NCBI GenBank assembly: GCA_964436635.1
Contig: CAYTDM010000013.1
Location: 1 to 58,424 of the forward strand
DNA: 58,424 nt
Direction: 5' to 3'
Origin: DASRQK01 sp964436635
GTDB lineage: Bacteria; Bacteroidota; Bacteroidia; Sphingobacteriales; Sphingobacteriaceae
Shown here: piece after piece, positions 8,724 through 18,248 of the stretch
Numbering within the stretch: position 1 is the first letter of the stretch
Layout: the number at the start of each line of letters is the position of its first letter
Translations under genes and position numbers: made by a program
Notes under the pieces: model-generated
What the model saw: only the letters and a program-made list of their open reading frames with translations
Told to the model about the DNA's origin: nothing
Database searches by the model: none

Positions 8724-9803
8724 CTATTGTTGTTGTTCAACAATCCGGACACCGACAGCCATCCCATCACGAATGCTCATGATACCAGAAGTGATGACAG
8801 TATCTCCAGGCTGGAGCCCTTCTGTAACAAGCACATCAAATTGGGTTCTACTTTCAGTTTGAACATTTCTAAGGACGCTTTTCCCCTCTTTAAATAGATA
8901 AACTTGCTTACCATCCTGCACAGGAATGACTGCATAAGTTGGAACCATCATTGCGTTTTCTTGTTCATCTAAAGGTAAATTAATTCGGACAAATGCTCCG
9001 GGAACCAAAGCACCCGATTGATTATCGGCAATCGCACGAATACGAATGGTTCGGGTCGTTTCATCTACCCCTGGTTCAACCGCATAGACCTTCGCTACAT
9101 ATTCTTTATCTTGATTACTGGAGGTAAAAGAGAGGAGATGACCCGGATGAATTTGTCCACTGTATTTTTCTGGGATCGCAAATTGGATTTTCACCTGACC
9201 CACACTCATTAAATTAGCCACTATGGTCGTCGGAGTCAAATATTCGCCTACTGATACTGATCGCAATCCAATTTTACCCGCAAACGGAGCTAAAACACGT
9301 GTTTTTGCTAATTGTGCTTTAATTAGGGTTGTTTGTGCTTTTGCGGATTCGTAATCGGCGAACGCTACATCGTATTCCTGACTACTAATCGCTTCTTTTT
9401 CCAATAATAGTCGAGCCCGTTGTTCATTATCTGCCATTAATTTTTCGCGCGTCTGCGCTTGAATTAAATGTGCTTGCAATTCGGAGTCATCCATGCGAAT
9501 TAACAACTGCCCCTTCTGCACCCAGGCCCCTTCTTGGAACGGTAATTCACGAACGATTCCTGAGATCTCACTGCGAATCTGAACCTGTTCGTCCGCTTCA
9601 ATGGTCCCTGATACCGTTATAATATTCGCATAAGCCCGTGGTTTTACCACAATCGCATCGACGGTCAATGAACCACCGCGCCCACCCCCAGAAGGATTGC
9701 CTGCTGCTGCTGGATTATCATTTTTTTTCTCTCGCGTTGCCCAATAACTAATACCTGCAACGACTACTAAACTCAATAGAATGTATATATATTTCCGCTT
9801 CAT
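8724..9803 (-). CDS. periplasmic adaptor (membrane fusion protein) of the RND pump
   Basis: 359 residues. An N-terminal membrane anchor or signal segment (about 5-22) is followed by a Gly/Ala/Pro-rich linker, a split lipoyl/biotinyl domain (ISGIVRELPFQEGAWVQKGQ and APFAGKIGLRSVSVGEYL), a helical hairpin between them, and beta-barrel and membrane-proximal domains. This is the AcrA/MexA arrangement, short-hairpin type. First gene of the efflux operon. I found no regulator gene next to it and no convincing consensus promoter directly upstream. Confidence 0.93.
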   Translation of the reverse strand: MKRKYIYILLSLVVVAGISYWATREKKNDNPAAAGNPSGGGRGGSLTVDAIVVKPRAYANIITVSGTIEADEQVQIRSEISGIVRELPFQEGAWVQKGQLLIRMDDSELQAHLIQAQTREKLMADNEQRARLLLEKEAISSQEYDVAFADYESAKAQTTLIKAQLAKTRVLAPFAGKIGLRSVSVGEYLTPTTIVANLMSVGQVKIQFAIPEKYSGQIHPGHLLSFTSSNQDKEYVAKVYAVEPGVDETTRTIRIRAIADNQSGALVPGAFVRINLPLDEQENAMMVPTYAVIPVQDGKQVYLFKEGKSVLRNVQTESRTQFDVLVTEGLQPGDTVITSGIMSIRDGMAVGVRIVEQQQ

Positions 9804-10106
9804 AATTCAAATTAGCTAAAAATAGGATATTTTAAGTTAAAAATTTGCTAAAAGCGATAAATAAACCAGCTGTATCACATTTTTTACAGCATGAAGAACC
9901 TTGAAATTCCGTCTAAAAACTGCACAAAAACCTACTGAATGATGGGTTTTTAAGGTCAAAGATTATCAGAATTCAATTTCAATTTCCATTCCACCTCATC
10001 CCTTTAATAATTTTGGCCGATCGCCTCAAATACGATACATTTGTGGCGTAGGCTGAATACATCCAAGTCAGCGCACACATTAAACAAGGTTAAACACAAA
10101 TAAATT
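9804..10106. other. 303-base intergenic region between divergent efflux and M61 genes
   Basis: Contains the consensus promoter for the rightward M61 gene (10012-10043). On the efflux side I see no exact TAnnTTTG match and no obvious operator palindrome. No small gene, RNA gene or terminator is supported here. Confidence 0.6.
10012..10043 (+). promoter_or_regulatory. Bacteroidota-type promoter for the M61 peptidase gene
   Basis: TTTG (10012-10015), 20 bases, TACATTTG (10036-10043), an exact match to the phylum consensus, about 60 bases ahead of the start codon. Confidence 0.75.
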
Positions 10107-11921
10107 ATGCGATCAACACATTTTAAGCTTATTCCATTAATTCTATTATTTATGTCCATAATAAATCGAATGGATGCCCATGCATCGACTAGTATTTCTT
10201 TTGACGTTTCATTCACAGAACCCCAAGCGCATTATGCAGATGTAAAGATGACCGTAAAAGGGGTAAAAAGGGCATACATCGACTTAAAAATGCCGGTTTG
10301 GACGCCTGGTTCGTACTTAGTCAGGGAATACGCAAGACACCTGGAAAGTGCGTCAGCAAGAGATAAAAATGGTCGTGCTTTGGAAGTAAAAAAAATGAAC
10401 AAAAATACATGGCGGGTGTTCTCGGAGAACAGCGATGAAATTCAGTTCAGTTATCGATTATATGGCTTTGAAGTTTCTGTTCGGACCAACTACATCGATG
10501 ACTCTCACGCATTTTTATCCCCGGCGGGCACCTTTTTATATGTAGATGGCATGTTGGATCATCCTTCCACAGTAAGCATTCACTTACCTAAACATTGGTC
10601 CAAGGTATCTACTGGACTTGAAGCCGTTAAAGGAAAAGAATTCACGTATTACGCGCCTGATTTTGACATTTTGTTTGACTCCCCTATTGAGGTTGGAAAT
10701 CAAGAAGTCTTCACCTTTGAAGCCAGTGGAGTTTTACACGAAGTAGCCATGGTGGGTGGCGGCAATTACAAAGTCGATCGATTAATTAAGGATTTCACGA
10801 TTTTAATCGAAGAATGCACCCGAATTTTTGGTGTCAATCCAAATAAACGTTACGTATTTATAGTTCATCACTTCAAATCAGGTGGTGGTGGATTGGAACA
10901 CTTAAATTCCACGGTATTGGGCGCGAGCCGGACCGTCTATACGAATCCAAGAATGTATAGCAACTTTTTAGGATTAGTCGCTCACGAATATTTCCACCTT
11001 TGGTTTGTGAAACGACTGAGACCAATAGAATTAGGTCCATTTGACTACGAAAACGAGAACTATACCACAGCCTTGTGGATCATGGAAGGCTTTACTTCTT
11101 ATTACGACAATTTGATTTTACGTCGCACAGGTTTAGTAGATGAACGTGGATATTTACAACTTTTATTAAATGATTTTGAGGCCGTTGAAAATAAACCAGG
11201 AAACAAAATTCAACCGGTTGCTTTGGCGAGCATGGATACTTGGATTAAATACTATCGCCCAGATGAAAATTCAAATAACACCAGTATTTCCTATTATAAT
11301 AAAGGAGCACTCTTAGCGATGTTGATGGATATTAAAATCATCGCCGAGACAAAAGGTAAACATAATTTGGATGATGTCCTTAAAGAAGCATACGAAGATT
11401 TTTATGTGAAAAAACAACGAGGATTTGAAGAACATGAGTTGGAATCGCTGATTCAGCAAGTAACCGGTGTTTCTGTGAAAGAAATCTTCAAAATGGCGCA
11501 CACTGTAGAGGAAATCGATTATAATTCTTATTTAAACAAAGTTGGTTTTGAGCTGATAAACACCCAAGCGGATCATCAAGTTCCTTCTTTGGGCGCAAAC
11601 ACTTCCAATCAGAATGGAAAAATCATGGTGACAAGCGTTTTAAGAGGCTCAACAGCTTGGGACAGCGGATTGAATGTGAAAGATGAGATTATTGCCATTA
11701 ACGGGGATCGCGTTGAAGTAGCAGGTGCTCCATTAAATGCTATTTTCCATCAACATAAGATTGGAGATCGTGTAAGCATGTTAATTTCCAGAGATGGCAT
11801 CATCCGTGAATTAACCTTAGAACTAAAAAGGGACGAACAGGCAAGTTTTGAATTAATTAGATTAAAAAATGCTAGCCAAGAACAATTGGCATTGGGCGAC
11901 CATTGGTTAAGCATTCAATAA
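10107..11921 (+). CDS. M61-family metallopeptidase with C-terminal PDZ domain
   Basis: 604 residues with an N-terminal signal peptide (about 1-26), so exported. An N-terminal beta domain (MPVWTPGSYLVREYARH is the family signature) precedes a thermolysin-like catalytic domain with the zinc motif HEYFH (293-297) and third ligand Glu327 in WIMEGFTSYY. A PDZ domain occupies about residues 500-585 (VTSVLRGSTAWDSGL). M61 enzymes (glycyl aminopeptidase type) release N-terminal residues from peptides; the physiological substrate is unknown. All zinc ligands are intact. Ends at a bidirectional terminator shared with the next, convergent gene. Confidence 0.93.
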   Translation: MRSTHFKLIPLILLFMSIINRMDAHASTSISFDVSFTEPQAHYADVKMTVKGVKRAYIDLKMPVWTPGSYLVREYARHLESASARDKNGRALEVKKMNKNTWRVFSENSDEIQFSYRLYGFEVSVRTNYIDDSHAFLSPAGTFLYVDGMLDHPSTVSIHLPKHWSKVSTGLEAVKGKEFTYYAPDFDILFDSPIEVGNQEVFTFEASGVLHEVAMVGGGNYKVDRLIKDFTILIEECTRIFGVNPNKRYVFIVHHFKSGGGGLEHLNSTVLGASRTVYTNPRMYSNFLGLVAHEYFHLWFVKRLRPIELGPFDYENENYTTALWIMEGFTSYYDNLILRRTGLVDERGYLQLLLNDFEAVENKPGNKIQPVALASMDTWIKYYRPDENSNNTSISYYNKGALLAMLMDIKIIAETKGKHNLDDVLKEAYEDFYVKKQRGFEEHELESLIQQVTGVSVKEIFKMAHTVEEIDYNSYLNKVGFELINTQADHQVPSLGANTSNQNGKIMVTSVLRGSTAWDSGLNVKDEIIAINGDRVEVAGAPLNAIFHQHKIGDRVSMLISRDGIIRELTLELKRDEQASFELIRLKNASQEQLALGDHWLSIQ

Positions 11922-12015
11922 ACCACATTCTATACAAAAGGTCCGATTCAATAGAATTGGGACAAAATTAGAATAAGATTGGAATGTGATTGAATCATGC
12001 ATCCCAATTAGGCAT

Positions 12016-12048
12016 AAAAAATGGGCCGATTTCCATCGGCCCATTTTT
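12016..12048. terminator. bidirectional intrinsic terminator
   Basis: A 14-bp perfect stem with arms A-rich/ATGGGCCGAT (up to 12030) and ATCGGCCCATTTTT (12035-12048) around a four-base loop, flanked by A and T runs, so it can stop transcription from both convergent genes. Confidence 0.9.
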
Positions 12049-12103
12049 AATATAACACTTGTAAATTTATTAAAAAAAGACTTTTAATTCGTGTTTGATT
12101 TCA

Positions 12104-12610
12104 TTAGAAAGCAAATCTGACAGATAAGCCGAATCCATCAAATTTCATCCCTGGATTAGGAGACAATTCTAACATAGGCTTCCAATCAAGAGAAAGGTTA
12201 ATTGGAGCTGTAGGTATTTTATAATCTAACCCGAGTACTCCATCTAAACTAAAGGCAACAGAGGTCGCATCCTCTTTTTTATCCGTATAAAAACCTACGC
12301 CTCCACCTGCACCATAATACCATAACCAACCTTCATAATCTGCGACTTTAATGACATCGTGAATTTCATAGAGTCCGACTACTTTAAATACACTGTAATT
12401 CCGATTGCCTTGAAAATTTAAAATTCCATCGATGGCATGATTACTGCCATTGATAAATTGCTTATAAGTGATTCCATTGGCCACTCCAAACCTGCCACCA
12501 ATGGCACGATCGTACTTTTCATTTCGCTCTTGCGCGAGCGCGACACTGCCTGCTCCTATTAAACCCAGTAACAACACCACGGCTTTAAAACTTGTAAATA
12601 ATCTACGCAT
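12104..12610 (-). CDS. small outer-membrane beta-barrel-like protein
   Basis: 168 residues from the ATG at 12610, which begins directly with a signal peptide (MRRLFTSFKAVVLLLG...VALAQ). A longer frame reaches back to 12679 but would put 23 residues before the signal peptide, and a -7 promoter element lies at 12684-12691. The mature part alternates hydrophobic and polar residues, has several short strands, a glycine-rich turn (WYYGAGGGVGF) and ends in Phe (VRFAF), as beta-barrel proteins do. Function unknown; it resembles small 'outer membrane protein' ORFs common in Bacteroidota. Convergent with the M61 gene. Confidence 0.8.
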   Translation of the reverse strand: MRRLFTSFKAVVLLLGLIGAGSVALAQERNEKYDRAIGGRFGVANGITYKQFINGSNHAIDGILNFQGNRNYSVFKVVGLYEIHDVIKVADYEGWLWYYGAGGGVGFYTDKKEDATSVAFSLDGVLGLDYKIPTAPINLSLDWKPMLELSPNPGMKFDGFGLSVRFAF

Positions 12611-12683
12611 ACTGTTTAATTTTAACATCTCAAAATACATTTGGATTAACTTAATCAAAACAGATGCCAAGGGCTTCAAACCA

Positions 12684-12691
12684 CAAAAATA
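12684..12691 (-). promoter_or_regulatory. candidate -7 element for the small outer-membrane protein gene
   Basis: Minus strand TATTTTTG fits TAnnTTTG and would give a 5' leader of roughly 65 bases. No clear TTG at the -33 position, so this is a weaker call. Confidence 0.4.
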
Positions 12692-12770
12692 TTCTATTAA
12701 TTTATTGTAAAATTATAATAAATCGTATCTTAGTCGCATGCGAACCCTTTAAACCTTAATCCTTTTTGTC

Positions 12771-14537
12771 ATGAGTGAGAATACTAGAATATTTGATATA
12801 TTAACAAACTACAAGAAAAAATTCGCTAAACCAACCATGGTTTCCGGCAAACGAAACGGCGGGTGGAAAAATTTTTCAACGGATGAGTTTAGCAGCATGG
12901 TGGACCAACTGAGTCGTGGATTAATTCGCCAAGAGCAAATACAAAAATCGGATAAAATAGGCTTAATGTCTGGAAACCGACCAGAATGGAACATCTGTGA
13001 TTTTGCTGTAAATCAATTAGGTGCTGCTCTTGTTCCCTTATATCCAACTTTAGCGGATCAAGATTTAGTTCATATTTTAAAAGATGCGGAAGTCCGAGTG
13101 ATATTTGTTAGTAATAGTGATTTATATCAAAAAATAGATCAAGCTATCCAAAAAAATGGTCTTCAGTTAGCGGTCTACTCATTTGAGGACATTCCTAATG
13201 TATCAAACTGGAACGTACTAATGGAACTTGGAAAAGATGAATCGGGCATCGATTTACAAGCTTATCGCGACCAAGTACACGAGGATGACTTATTGACACT
13301 CATTTATACGTCAGGCACCACTGGAAAACCAAAAGGCGTTCATTTGTCTCACAAAAACGTCATGAGCAATGTGAACGATTGTCAACAATTATTGCCATCC
13401 TACTATTCTAAAGCCATCAGTTTCCTACCTTTAAGTCACATCTTTGAACGGATGGTCATCTATTTATACTTATCCAGAGGAATTGAAATCCATTACGCAG
13501 AAAGTCTGGACACCATAGTCGCGGATATTAATGAAGTGAAACCAGACGGATTTACTACTGTACCAAGGGTCTTGGAAAAGGTGTACGACGGAATTATGGC
13601 CAAAGGCAAATTATTAACTGGCATTAAGAAAGCTTTGTTCTTTTGGGCAGTGGAATTGGGTCACCAATTTAAAGAACCAGAAAAAAATAGCGCCTGGTAT
13701 AACTTCCGCTTAGGAATCGCACGCAAATTAATCTTTAGCAAATGGCAGGCAGCTTTAGGTGGAAACATTAAAGTGATTATTTCTGGGGGCGCTGCATTAC
13801 AACCCCGTTTAGCGCGGATTTTTTGGGCAGCAAATATTCCAGTATTAGAAGGTTATGGTTTGACAGAAACTTCTCCGGTCATCGCAGTAAATAATTTACT
13901 TCCTGGAGGCCTTCATTTCGGTTCCGTCGGAAAAGTCATTCCAAGTGTGGAGGTGAAAATTGCAGCCGATGGTGAAATCTTATGTAAAGGCCCGAATGTT
14001 ACCAAAGGTTATTACAAAAACGACGAAGCAACGGCGGAATTAATCGACCAAGATGGATATTTGCACACTGGTGATATTGGTGAATTAACCCCTGAAGGCT
14101 ATTTGAGAATTACGGACCGTAAAAAAGAAATTTTCAAAACAGCTGGCGGTAAATATGTTGCTCCTCAAGTGTTGGAAAATAAATTTATGGAGTCCACTTT
14201 TATAGCCCAAGTGATGGTGATCGGTGAGAATCAACGCTTCCCTGCGGCATTAATAGTACCTGCATTCGAGGTGTTAGAAAAATGGTGCCAAATTAAAGGC
14301 ATAGAATTTGGTAGTAAAGCTACTATAATTCAACATCCACAAGTAATTGATAAATACCAACGGGAATTGGATCGATTAAATGAGGGATTTGGACAATGGG
14401 AAAAAGTAAAGAAATTTGAATTACTTCCTAAAGAATGGACCATCGATGGGGGTGAATTAACGCCTAAATTAAGCTTAAAAAGAAAGGCTATTATGGCTAA
14501 ATCTCAACAGGAAGTTAATGAAATTTATAATGTATAA
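12771..14537 (+). CDS. long-chain acyl-CoA synthetase (AMP-forming)
   Basis: 588 residues. The AMP-binding signature LIYTSGTTGKPKGVHLSHKN begins near residue 178, the YGLTETSPVIA adenylate-binding segment lies near 362, and the hinge DGYLHTGDIGELTPEGYLRI followed by DRKKEIFKTAGGKYVAPQ near 420-460. The length and the ITDRKKEIFKTAGGKY segment match the FadD15-like long-chain fatty-acid:CoA ligases. It activates fatty acids for lipid synthesis or beta-oxidation. Followed 14 bases later by a YihY gene, probably co-transcribed. Confidence 0.93.
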   Translation: MSENTRIFDILTNYKKKFAKPTMVSGKRNGGWKNFSTDEFSSMVDQLSRGLIRQEQIQKSDKIGLMSGNRPEWNICDFAVNQLGAALVPLYPTLADQDLVHILKDAEVRVIFVSNSDLYQKIDQAIQKNGLQLAVYSFEDIPNVSNWNVLMELGKDESGIDLQAYRDQVHEDDLLTLIYTSGTTGKPKGVHLSHKNVMSNVNDCQQLLPSYYSKAISFLPLSHIFERMVIYLYLSRGIEIHYAESLDTIVADINEVKPDGFTTVPRVLEKVYDGIMAKGKLLTGIKKALFFWAVELGHQFKEPEKNSAWYNFRLGIARKLIFSKWQAALGGNIKVIISGGAALQPRLARIFWAANIPVLEGYGLTETSPVIAVNNLLPGGLHFGSVGKVIPSVEVKIAADGEILCKGPNVTKGYYKNDEATAELIDQDGYLHTGDIGELTPEGYLRITDRKKEIFKTAGGKYVAPQVLENKFMESTFIAQVMVIGENQRFPAALIVPAFEVLEKWCQIKGIEFGSKATIIQHPQVIDKYQRELDRLNEGFGQWEKVKKFELLPKEWTIDGGELTPKLSLKRKAIMAKSQQEVNEIYNV

Positions 14538-14551
14538 TCAAACATAAGCAC

Positions 14552-15517
14552 ATGGGGTTACGCTCGAAAACCTTTTTCAAAGACGTATTCCACTTATTAT
14601 CGGAAAGTGGAAAAGGATTTTCGAACGATAAAGCCATGAAAATGAGCGCATCGCTCGCTTATTACGCCATGTTTTCAATTGCCCCACTATTGCTAATTAT
14701 TATTTGGCTAGTGGGGTTTTTATTTGGGGAATATGTGGAAGGTCAGCAGGGTGCCCAGAATGAAGTTTTTGAAGAATTTACCGCCCTCTTTGGCACAGAA
14801 GTCGCTGCGCAAATCCATCAAACTATTCAAAAAATCAGTGTTGCCAATCGATCGGGAGTCGGCATCGCTGTGGGAATCGTCACCTTAATCATCGGTTCAA
14901 CCACCATTTTTATAGAAATTCAAGATTCCATCAACATAATTTGGAAGGTGAAGGCAAAACCACAAAAGGGTTGGTTGAAAATGCTCTTAAATCGAGCCAT
15001 TTCATTTTCTATGGTGGTAGGCTTAGGATTCCTCCTCATCGTCTCTCTTTTATTAAATGGGATAATTGGTGCTTTAAGCAATCAGATTACAAAATATTTT
15101 CCCGATTTCTCAGTTTACCTCATGAGTTGGATCAATGTAGGCGTTACTTTTTTCATCATTTCGGTGCTATTTGCAACTATTTTTAGTGTCCTCCCAGATG
15201 CACGAGTTCGCTTTCGTGATGTGTTAGGCGGTGCTCTTTTTACCGCTCTACTTTTTATGTTTGGAAGATTTTTAATCTCCATTTACATGCAATTTGCGGC
15301 TCCAGCATCCGCATACGGAGCTGCCGGTTCACTTATCGTCCTATTATTATGGGTCTATTACTCCTCCGCCATCTTATATTTTGGAGCTGAATTCACAAAG
15401 ATTTATGCTGAAAAATATGGTCATGGAATTCGACCTAAATCCTTTGCAGTTAAAGTAATCCAGCAAGAAATAGAGCAAGAAGTAAAACCTCCTGCAGTCG
15501 ATTCAAATTCGAATTAA
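14552..15517 (+). CDS. YihY/BrkB-family inner-membrane protein (first of two)
   Basis: 321 residues with about six membrane helices. Visible family marks: LAYYAMFSIAPLLLIIIWLVG near the N terminus, and SAYGAAGSLIVLLLWVYYSSAILYFGAEFT near the C terminus. The YihY/BrkB family was once annotated as ribonuclease BN but has no established biochemical function. Second copy at 20592-21593; the two share only family-level motifs. Confidence 0.9.
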   Translation: MGLRSKTFFKDVFHLLSESGKGFSNDKAMKMSASLAYYAMFSIAPLLLIIIWLVGFLFGEYVEGQQGAQNEVFEEFTALFGTEVAAQIHQTIQKISVANRSGVGIAVGIVTLIIGSTTIFIEIQDSINIIWKVKAKPQKGWLKMLLNRAISFSMVVGLGFLLIVSLLLNGIIGALSNQITKYFPDFSVYLMSWINVGVTFFIISVLFATIFSVLPDARVRFRDVLGGALFTALLFMFGRFLISIYMQFAAPASAYGAAGSLIVLLLWVYYSSAILYFGAEFTKIYAEKYGHGIRPKSFAVKVIQQEIEQEVKPPAVDSNSN

Positions 15518-15599
15518 TTTTGTATAATTGCTTCAAAATCTCGATTTATTTCGTGATTTACTAACCATTATTAAATTTATATTTAATCAATTACTATTT

Positions 15600-17075
15600 A
15601 TGCTGTACAAAAAATCGATTCAAAGCTTAATTGCCGAGGCAGAGGAAAGCGGCGAAGGCACCCTCAAACGAACCCTATCCAGCAGTGGTTTAATTGCATT
15701 AGGCATTGGGGCAATCATTGGAGCAGGACTATTTTCTTTAACAGGCATTGCGGCAGCGGAAAACGCTGGACCTGCAGTCACCTTATCATTTATAATTGCT
15801 GCTGTTGGATGCGCTTTTGCAGGCTTGTGTTATGCAGAGTTTGCAGCGATGATCCCTGTTGCTGGTTCCGCTTATACCTATTCTTATGCCACTATGGGAG
15901 AGTTTATGGCTTGGATTATTGGCTGGGATTTAGTCTTAGAATACGCCCTTGCTTCGGCCACGGTCGCTGCAAGTTGGTCTCAATATTTTAGCCAATTCTT
16001 GCTCATTTTTGGAGTTGAGCTCCCCAATCAGTTACTTTATGGACCTTGGGAAGGTGGAATCGTAAACTTACCCGCCATCATCATTGTATGTATATTATCC
16101 CTGGTTCTTGTCCAAGGAACGCAAGAATCTTCTTTCGTTAACAATATCTTAGTGGTCGTGAAAGTGGCCGTTGTGCTGATTTTTATCGCATTAGGCTGGA
16201 GCTTTATTAATCCCTCGAACCACACCCCTTTCATCCCTGTAAATGAAGGAGAAAACTTAGTTCGATCTGGGCAAATGGGCTTTTTTGAGTTCTTTAAAAG
16301 CGATTATTTTGGAGAATATGGCATCAGTGGAATCATGCGTGCTGCTGGCGTGGTATTCTTTGCTTTCATAGGATTTGATGCCGTCAGTACAGCAGCGCAG
16401 GAAGCGAAAAACCCACAGAAAGGCATGCCAATTGGCATCATAGGCTCACTAATCATCTGTACGATTTTATACGTATTGTTTGCTTATGTGCTAACGGGTC
16501 TTGAACATTACACGATGTTTGCGGGCGATGCAAAACCGGTTGCGACAGCGTTTGCAAAAACAGGCTACACCTTTTTAAATACCGCGTTAATTGTAGCGAT
16601 TTTAGCAGGATATACCTCGGTAATTTTAGTGATGCTCTTAGGTCAAAGTCGTGTTTTCTACACCATGAGTAAAGATGGTTTGTTGCCAAAATTCTTTTCT
16701 GATTTAAATAAAAAGAGAACGCCCTATAAAACCAATTTGATTTTCATGGTCTTTGTCTCCTTGTTTGCAGGCTTTGTCCCAGTATCTGATTTAGGACATA
16801 TGGTGAGCATTGGGACGATGTTCGCCTTTACATTGGTGTGCATAGGAATTTTAGTGCTTCGCAAAACCAATCCAGAAATTCCACGTCCATTTAGGACCCC
16901 ACTTGTGCCTTTAATTCCTATTTTAGGCATCTTGGTTTGCGTCACTATGATGGCTTCCTTGCCATTAGAAAGTTGGGAACGCTTAGGAATTTGGATGGCC
17001 ATTGGAGTAGCATTTTATTTTATTTATGGCATCAAGCATAGTAAAATAAGAAAAGCAGCAAAATCATCTAATTAA
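15600..17075 (+). CDS. APC-superfamily amino-acid permease, cationic amino-acid transporter type
   Basis: 491 residues from the ATG at 15600; the open frame extends 24 codons upstream but the sequence from MLYKKSIQSLI on matches where the family begins. About twelve membrane helices. The first helix carries the unwound GIGAIIGAGLFSLTG substrate-binding segment, and the CAT-type sequence (ENAGPAVTLSFIIAAVGCAF, AGSAYTYSY) follows. Proton- or gradient-driven uptake of amino acids across the inner membrane; exact substrate unknown. A strong hairpin terminator follows. Confidence 0.92.
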   Translation: MLYKKSIQSLIAEAEESGEGTLKRTLSSSGLIALGIGAIIGAGLFSLTGIAAAENAGPAVTLSFIIAAVGCAFAGLCYAEFAAMIPVAGSAYTYSYATMGEFMAWIIGWDLVLEYALASATVAASWSQYFSQFLLIFGVELPNQLLYGPWEGGIVNLPAIIIVCILSLVLVQGTQESSFVNNILVVVKVAVVLIFIALGWSFINPSNHTPFIPVNEGENLVRSGQMGFFEFFKSDYFGEYGISGIMRAAGVVFFAFIGFDAVSTAAQEAKNPQKGMPIGIIGSLIICTILYVLFAYVLTGLEHYTMFAGDAKPVATAFAKTGYTFLNTALIVAILAGYTSVILVMLLGQSRVFYTMSKDGLLPKFFSDLNKKRTPYKTNLIFMVFVSLFAGFVPVSDLGHMVSIGTMFAFTLVCIGILVLRKTNPEIPRPFRTPLVPLIPILGILVCVTMMASLPLESWERLGIWMAIGVAFYFIYGIKHSKIRKAAKSSN

Positions 17076-17091
17076 GAGATTTGACAAATAG

Positions 17092-17128
17092 AAAAAGGGT
17101 CGCAGATTTGAATTTGCGGCCCTTTTTT
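17092..17128 (+). terminator. intrinsic terminator after the permease gene
   Basis: Arms AAAAAGGGTCGCA (17092-17104) and TGCGGCCCTTTTTT (17115-17128) pair over 13 bp with one G-T pair and end in a T run. The A run on the other side means it may also serve the convergent ddl gene. Confidence 0.9.
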
Positions 17129-17199
17129 AGTTAAGATTTTCTGTCAAATAAAAATAAAAATTCCTTTCTAAACAGGACGAAACAATTACTTTATCCGAA

Positions 17200-18204
17200 C
17201 TATTTATTTAAAGCTACCTCGATGAGTTCAGTATAAAAATCTTGTTCCTTCATACCTGCTGCACGCACTTGTTGAGGAATAAAACTTTGAGCGGTTTGAC
17301 CTGGAACTGTATTAATCTCAATGAAGTAAAACTTATCTGATTGGTCCTCAAGGAAAAAATCTACACGAACCATGCCTTTACAATTTAATCGCGTATAAAT
17401 TTCCTTTACCAATGCCTCCACCCGACTACGTTGTTCTTCATTCAAATCGGCAGGTGTAATTTCTTGCGTTAAGCCTGGCGTATATTTCGCTACATAATCA
17501 AAAAATTCGCGCGAGGTGATGACTTCCGAAGCCGGTAAAACATAGAGGCTTCCATCTCTTCTACGGAAAATTCCCACAGAAAATTCACGTCCCTTGACAA
17601 ATTCTTCCACAATGACCTGTTTACCTGTATTCGCCGCATCGAAGGCAAGATTCAATGCGTCTGCTAACTCTTCCCACTGGTTCACTTTTGACATCCCAAT
17701 GCTGCTCCCGCCTGCATTTGGCTTCACGAAACAAGGCAAACTTAAAGCACCTCGAACCATGCTTTCGGCTTTTGGTCTATGCACCTCAAAAAGTTGGACC
17801 GAATCAGCCATATATAAGTTTGGAATACCTTTCAACACCGCTTTCGTATAGGCCTTATTCATGGTTAAAGAGGCCGTTAACGCATCGCATGAAGTATAAG
17901 GCAGGCCAATTAAATCAAAATAACCTTGCAGGCGTCCATCCTCCCCTGGCGAACCATGTAACATCACAAAGGCGAGGTCAAACCTCAATTTTCCAGCAGG
18001 TAGATCCACAGTAAAATCGCTGATATTCAAGGGTAATTTTTCTCCATTTGGCAACAAACAGTGCCAATCACCTAAAGAAATAACCACTTTATACACATCA
18101 AAACGCTCGTGATCGAGCTGAGAATAGACAAAATCAGCACTTTTAAAGGAAATTTCTGCTTCGTCGGTATAACCACCGGTAATTAATGCTATTTTTGTCT
18201 TCAT
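17200..18204 (-). CDS. ddl: D-alanine--D-alanine ligase
   Basis: 334 residues from the ATG at 18204 (MKTKIALITGG, the normal family start; an in-frame ATG four codons upstream is less likely). Makes the D-Ala-D-Ala dipeptide for peptidoglycan with ATP. ATP-grasp features: FVKPNAGGSSIGMSKV, VEEFVKGREFSVG, and MVRVDFFLED...FYFIEINTVPGQT with the metal-binding Asp, Glu and Asn. Divergent from the PASTA gene with only 44 bases between the start codons, so the two promoters must overlap. Confidence 0.95.
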   Translation of the reverse strand: MKTKIALITGGYTDEAEISFKSADFVYSQLDHERFDVYKVVISLGDWHCLLPNGEKLPLNISDFTVDLPAGKLRFDLAFVMLHGSPGEDGRLQGYFDLIGLPYTSCDALTASLTMNKAYTKAVLKGIPNLYMADSVQLFEVHRPKAESMVRGALSLPCFVKPNAGGSSIGMSKVNQWEELADALNLAFDAANTGKQVIVEEFVKGREFSVGIFRRRDGSLYVLPASEVITSREFFDYVAKYTPGLTQEITPADLNEEQRSRVEALVKEIYTRLNCKGMVRVDFFLEDQSDKFYFIEINTVPGQTAQSFIPQQVRAAGMKEQDFYTELIEVALNK

Positions 18205-18226
18205 GGTATGGTCCAATTTTATGGAG

Positions 18227-18234
18227 CAAATATA
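18227..18234 (-). promoter_or_regulatory. candidate -7 element for ddl
   Basis: Minus strand TATATTTG (18234-18227) fits TAnnTTTG. The -33 region would lie inside the first codons of the divergent PASTA gene and has no TTG. Confidence 0.4.
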
Positions 18235-18248
18235 ATGAATGGATAATT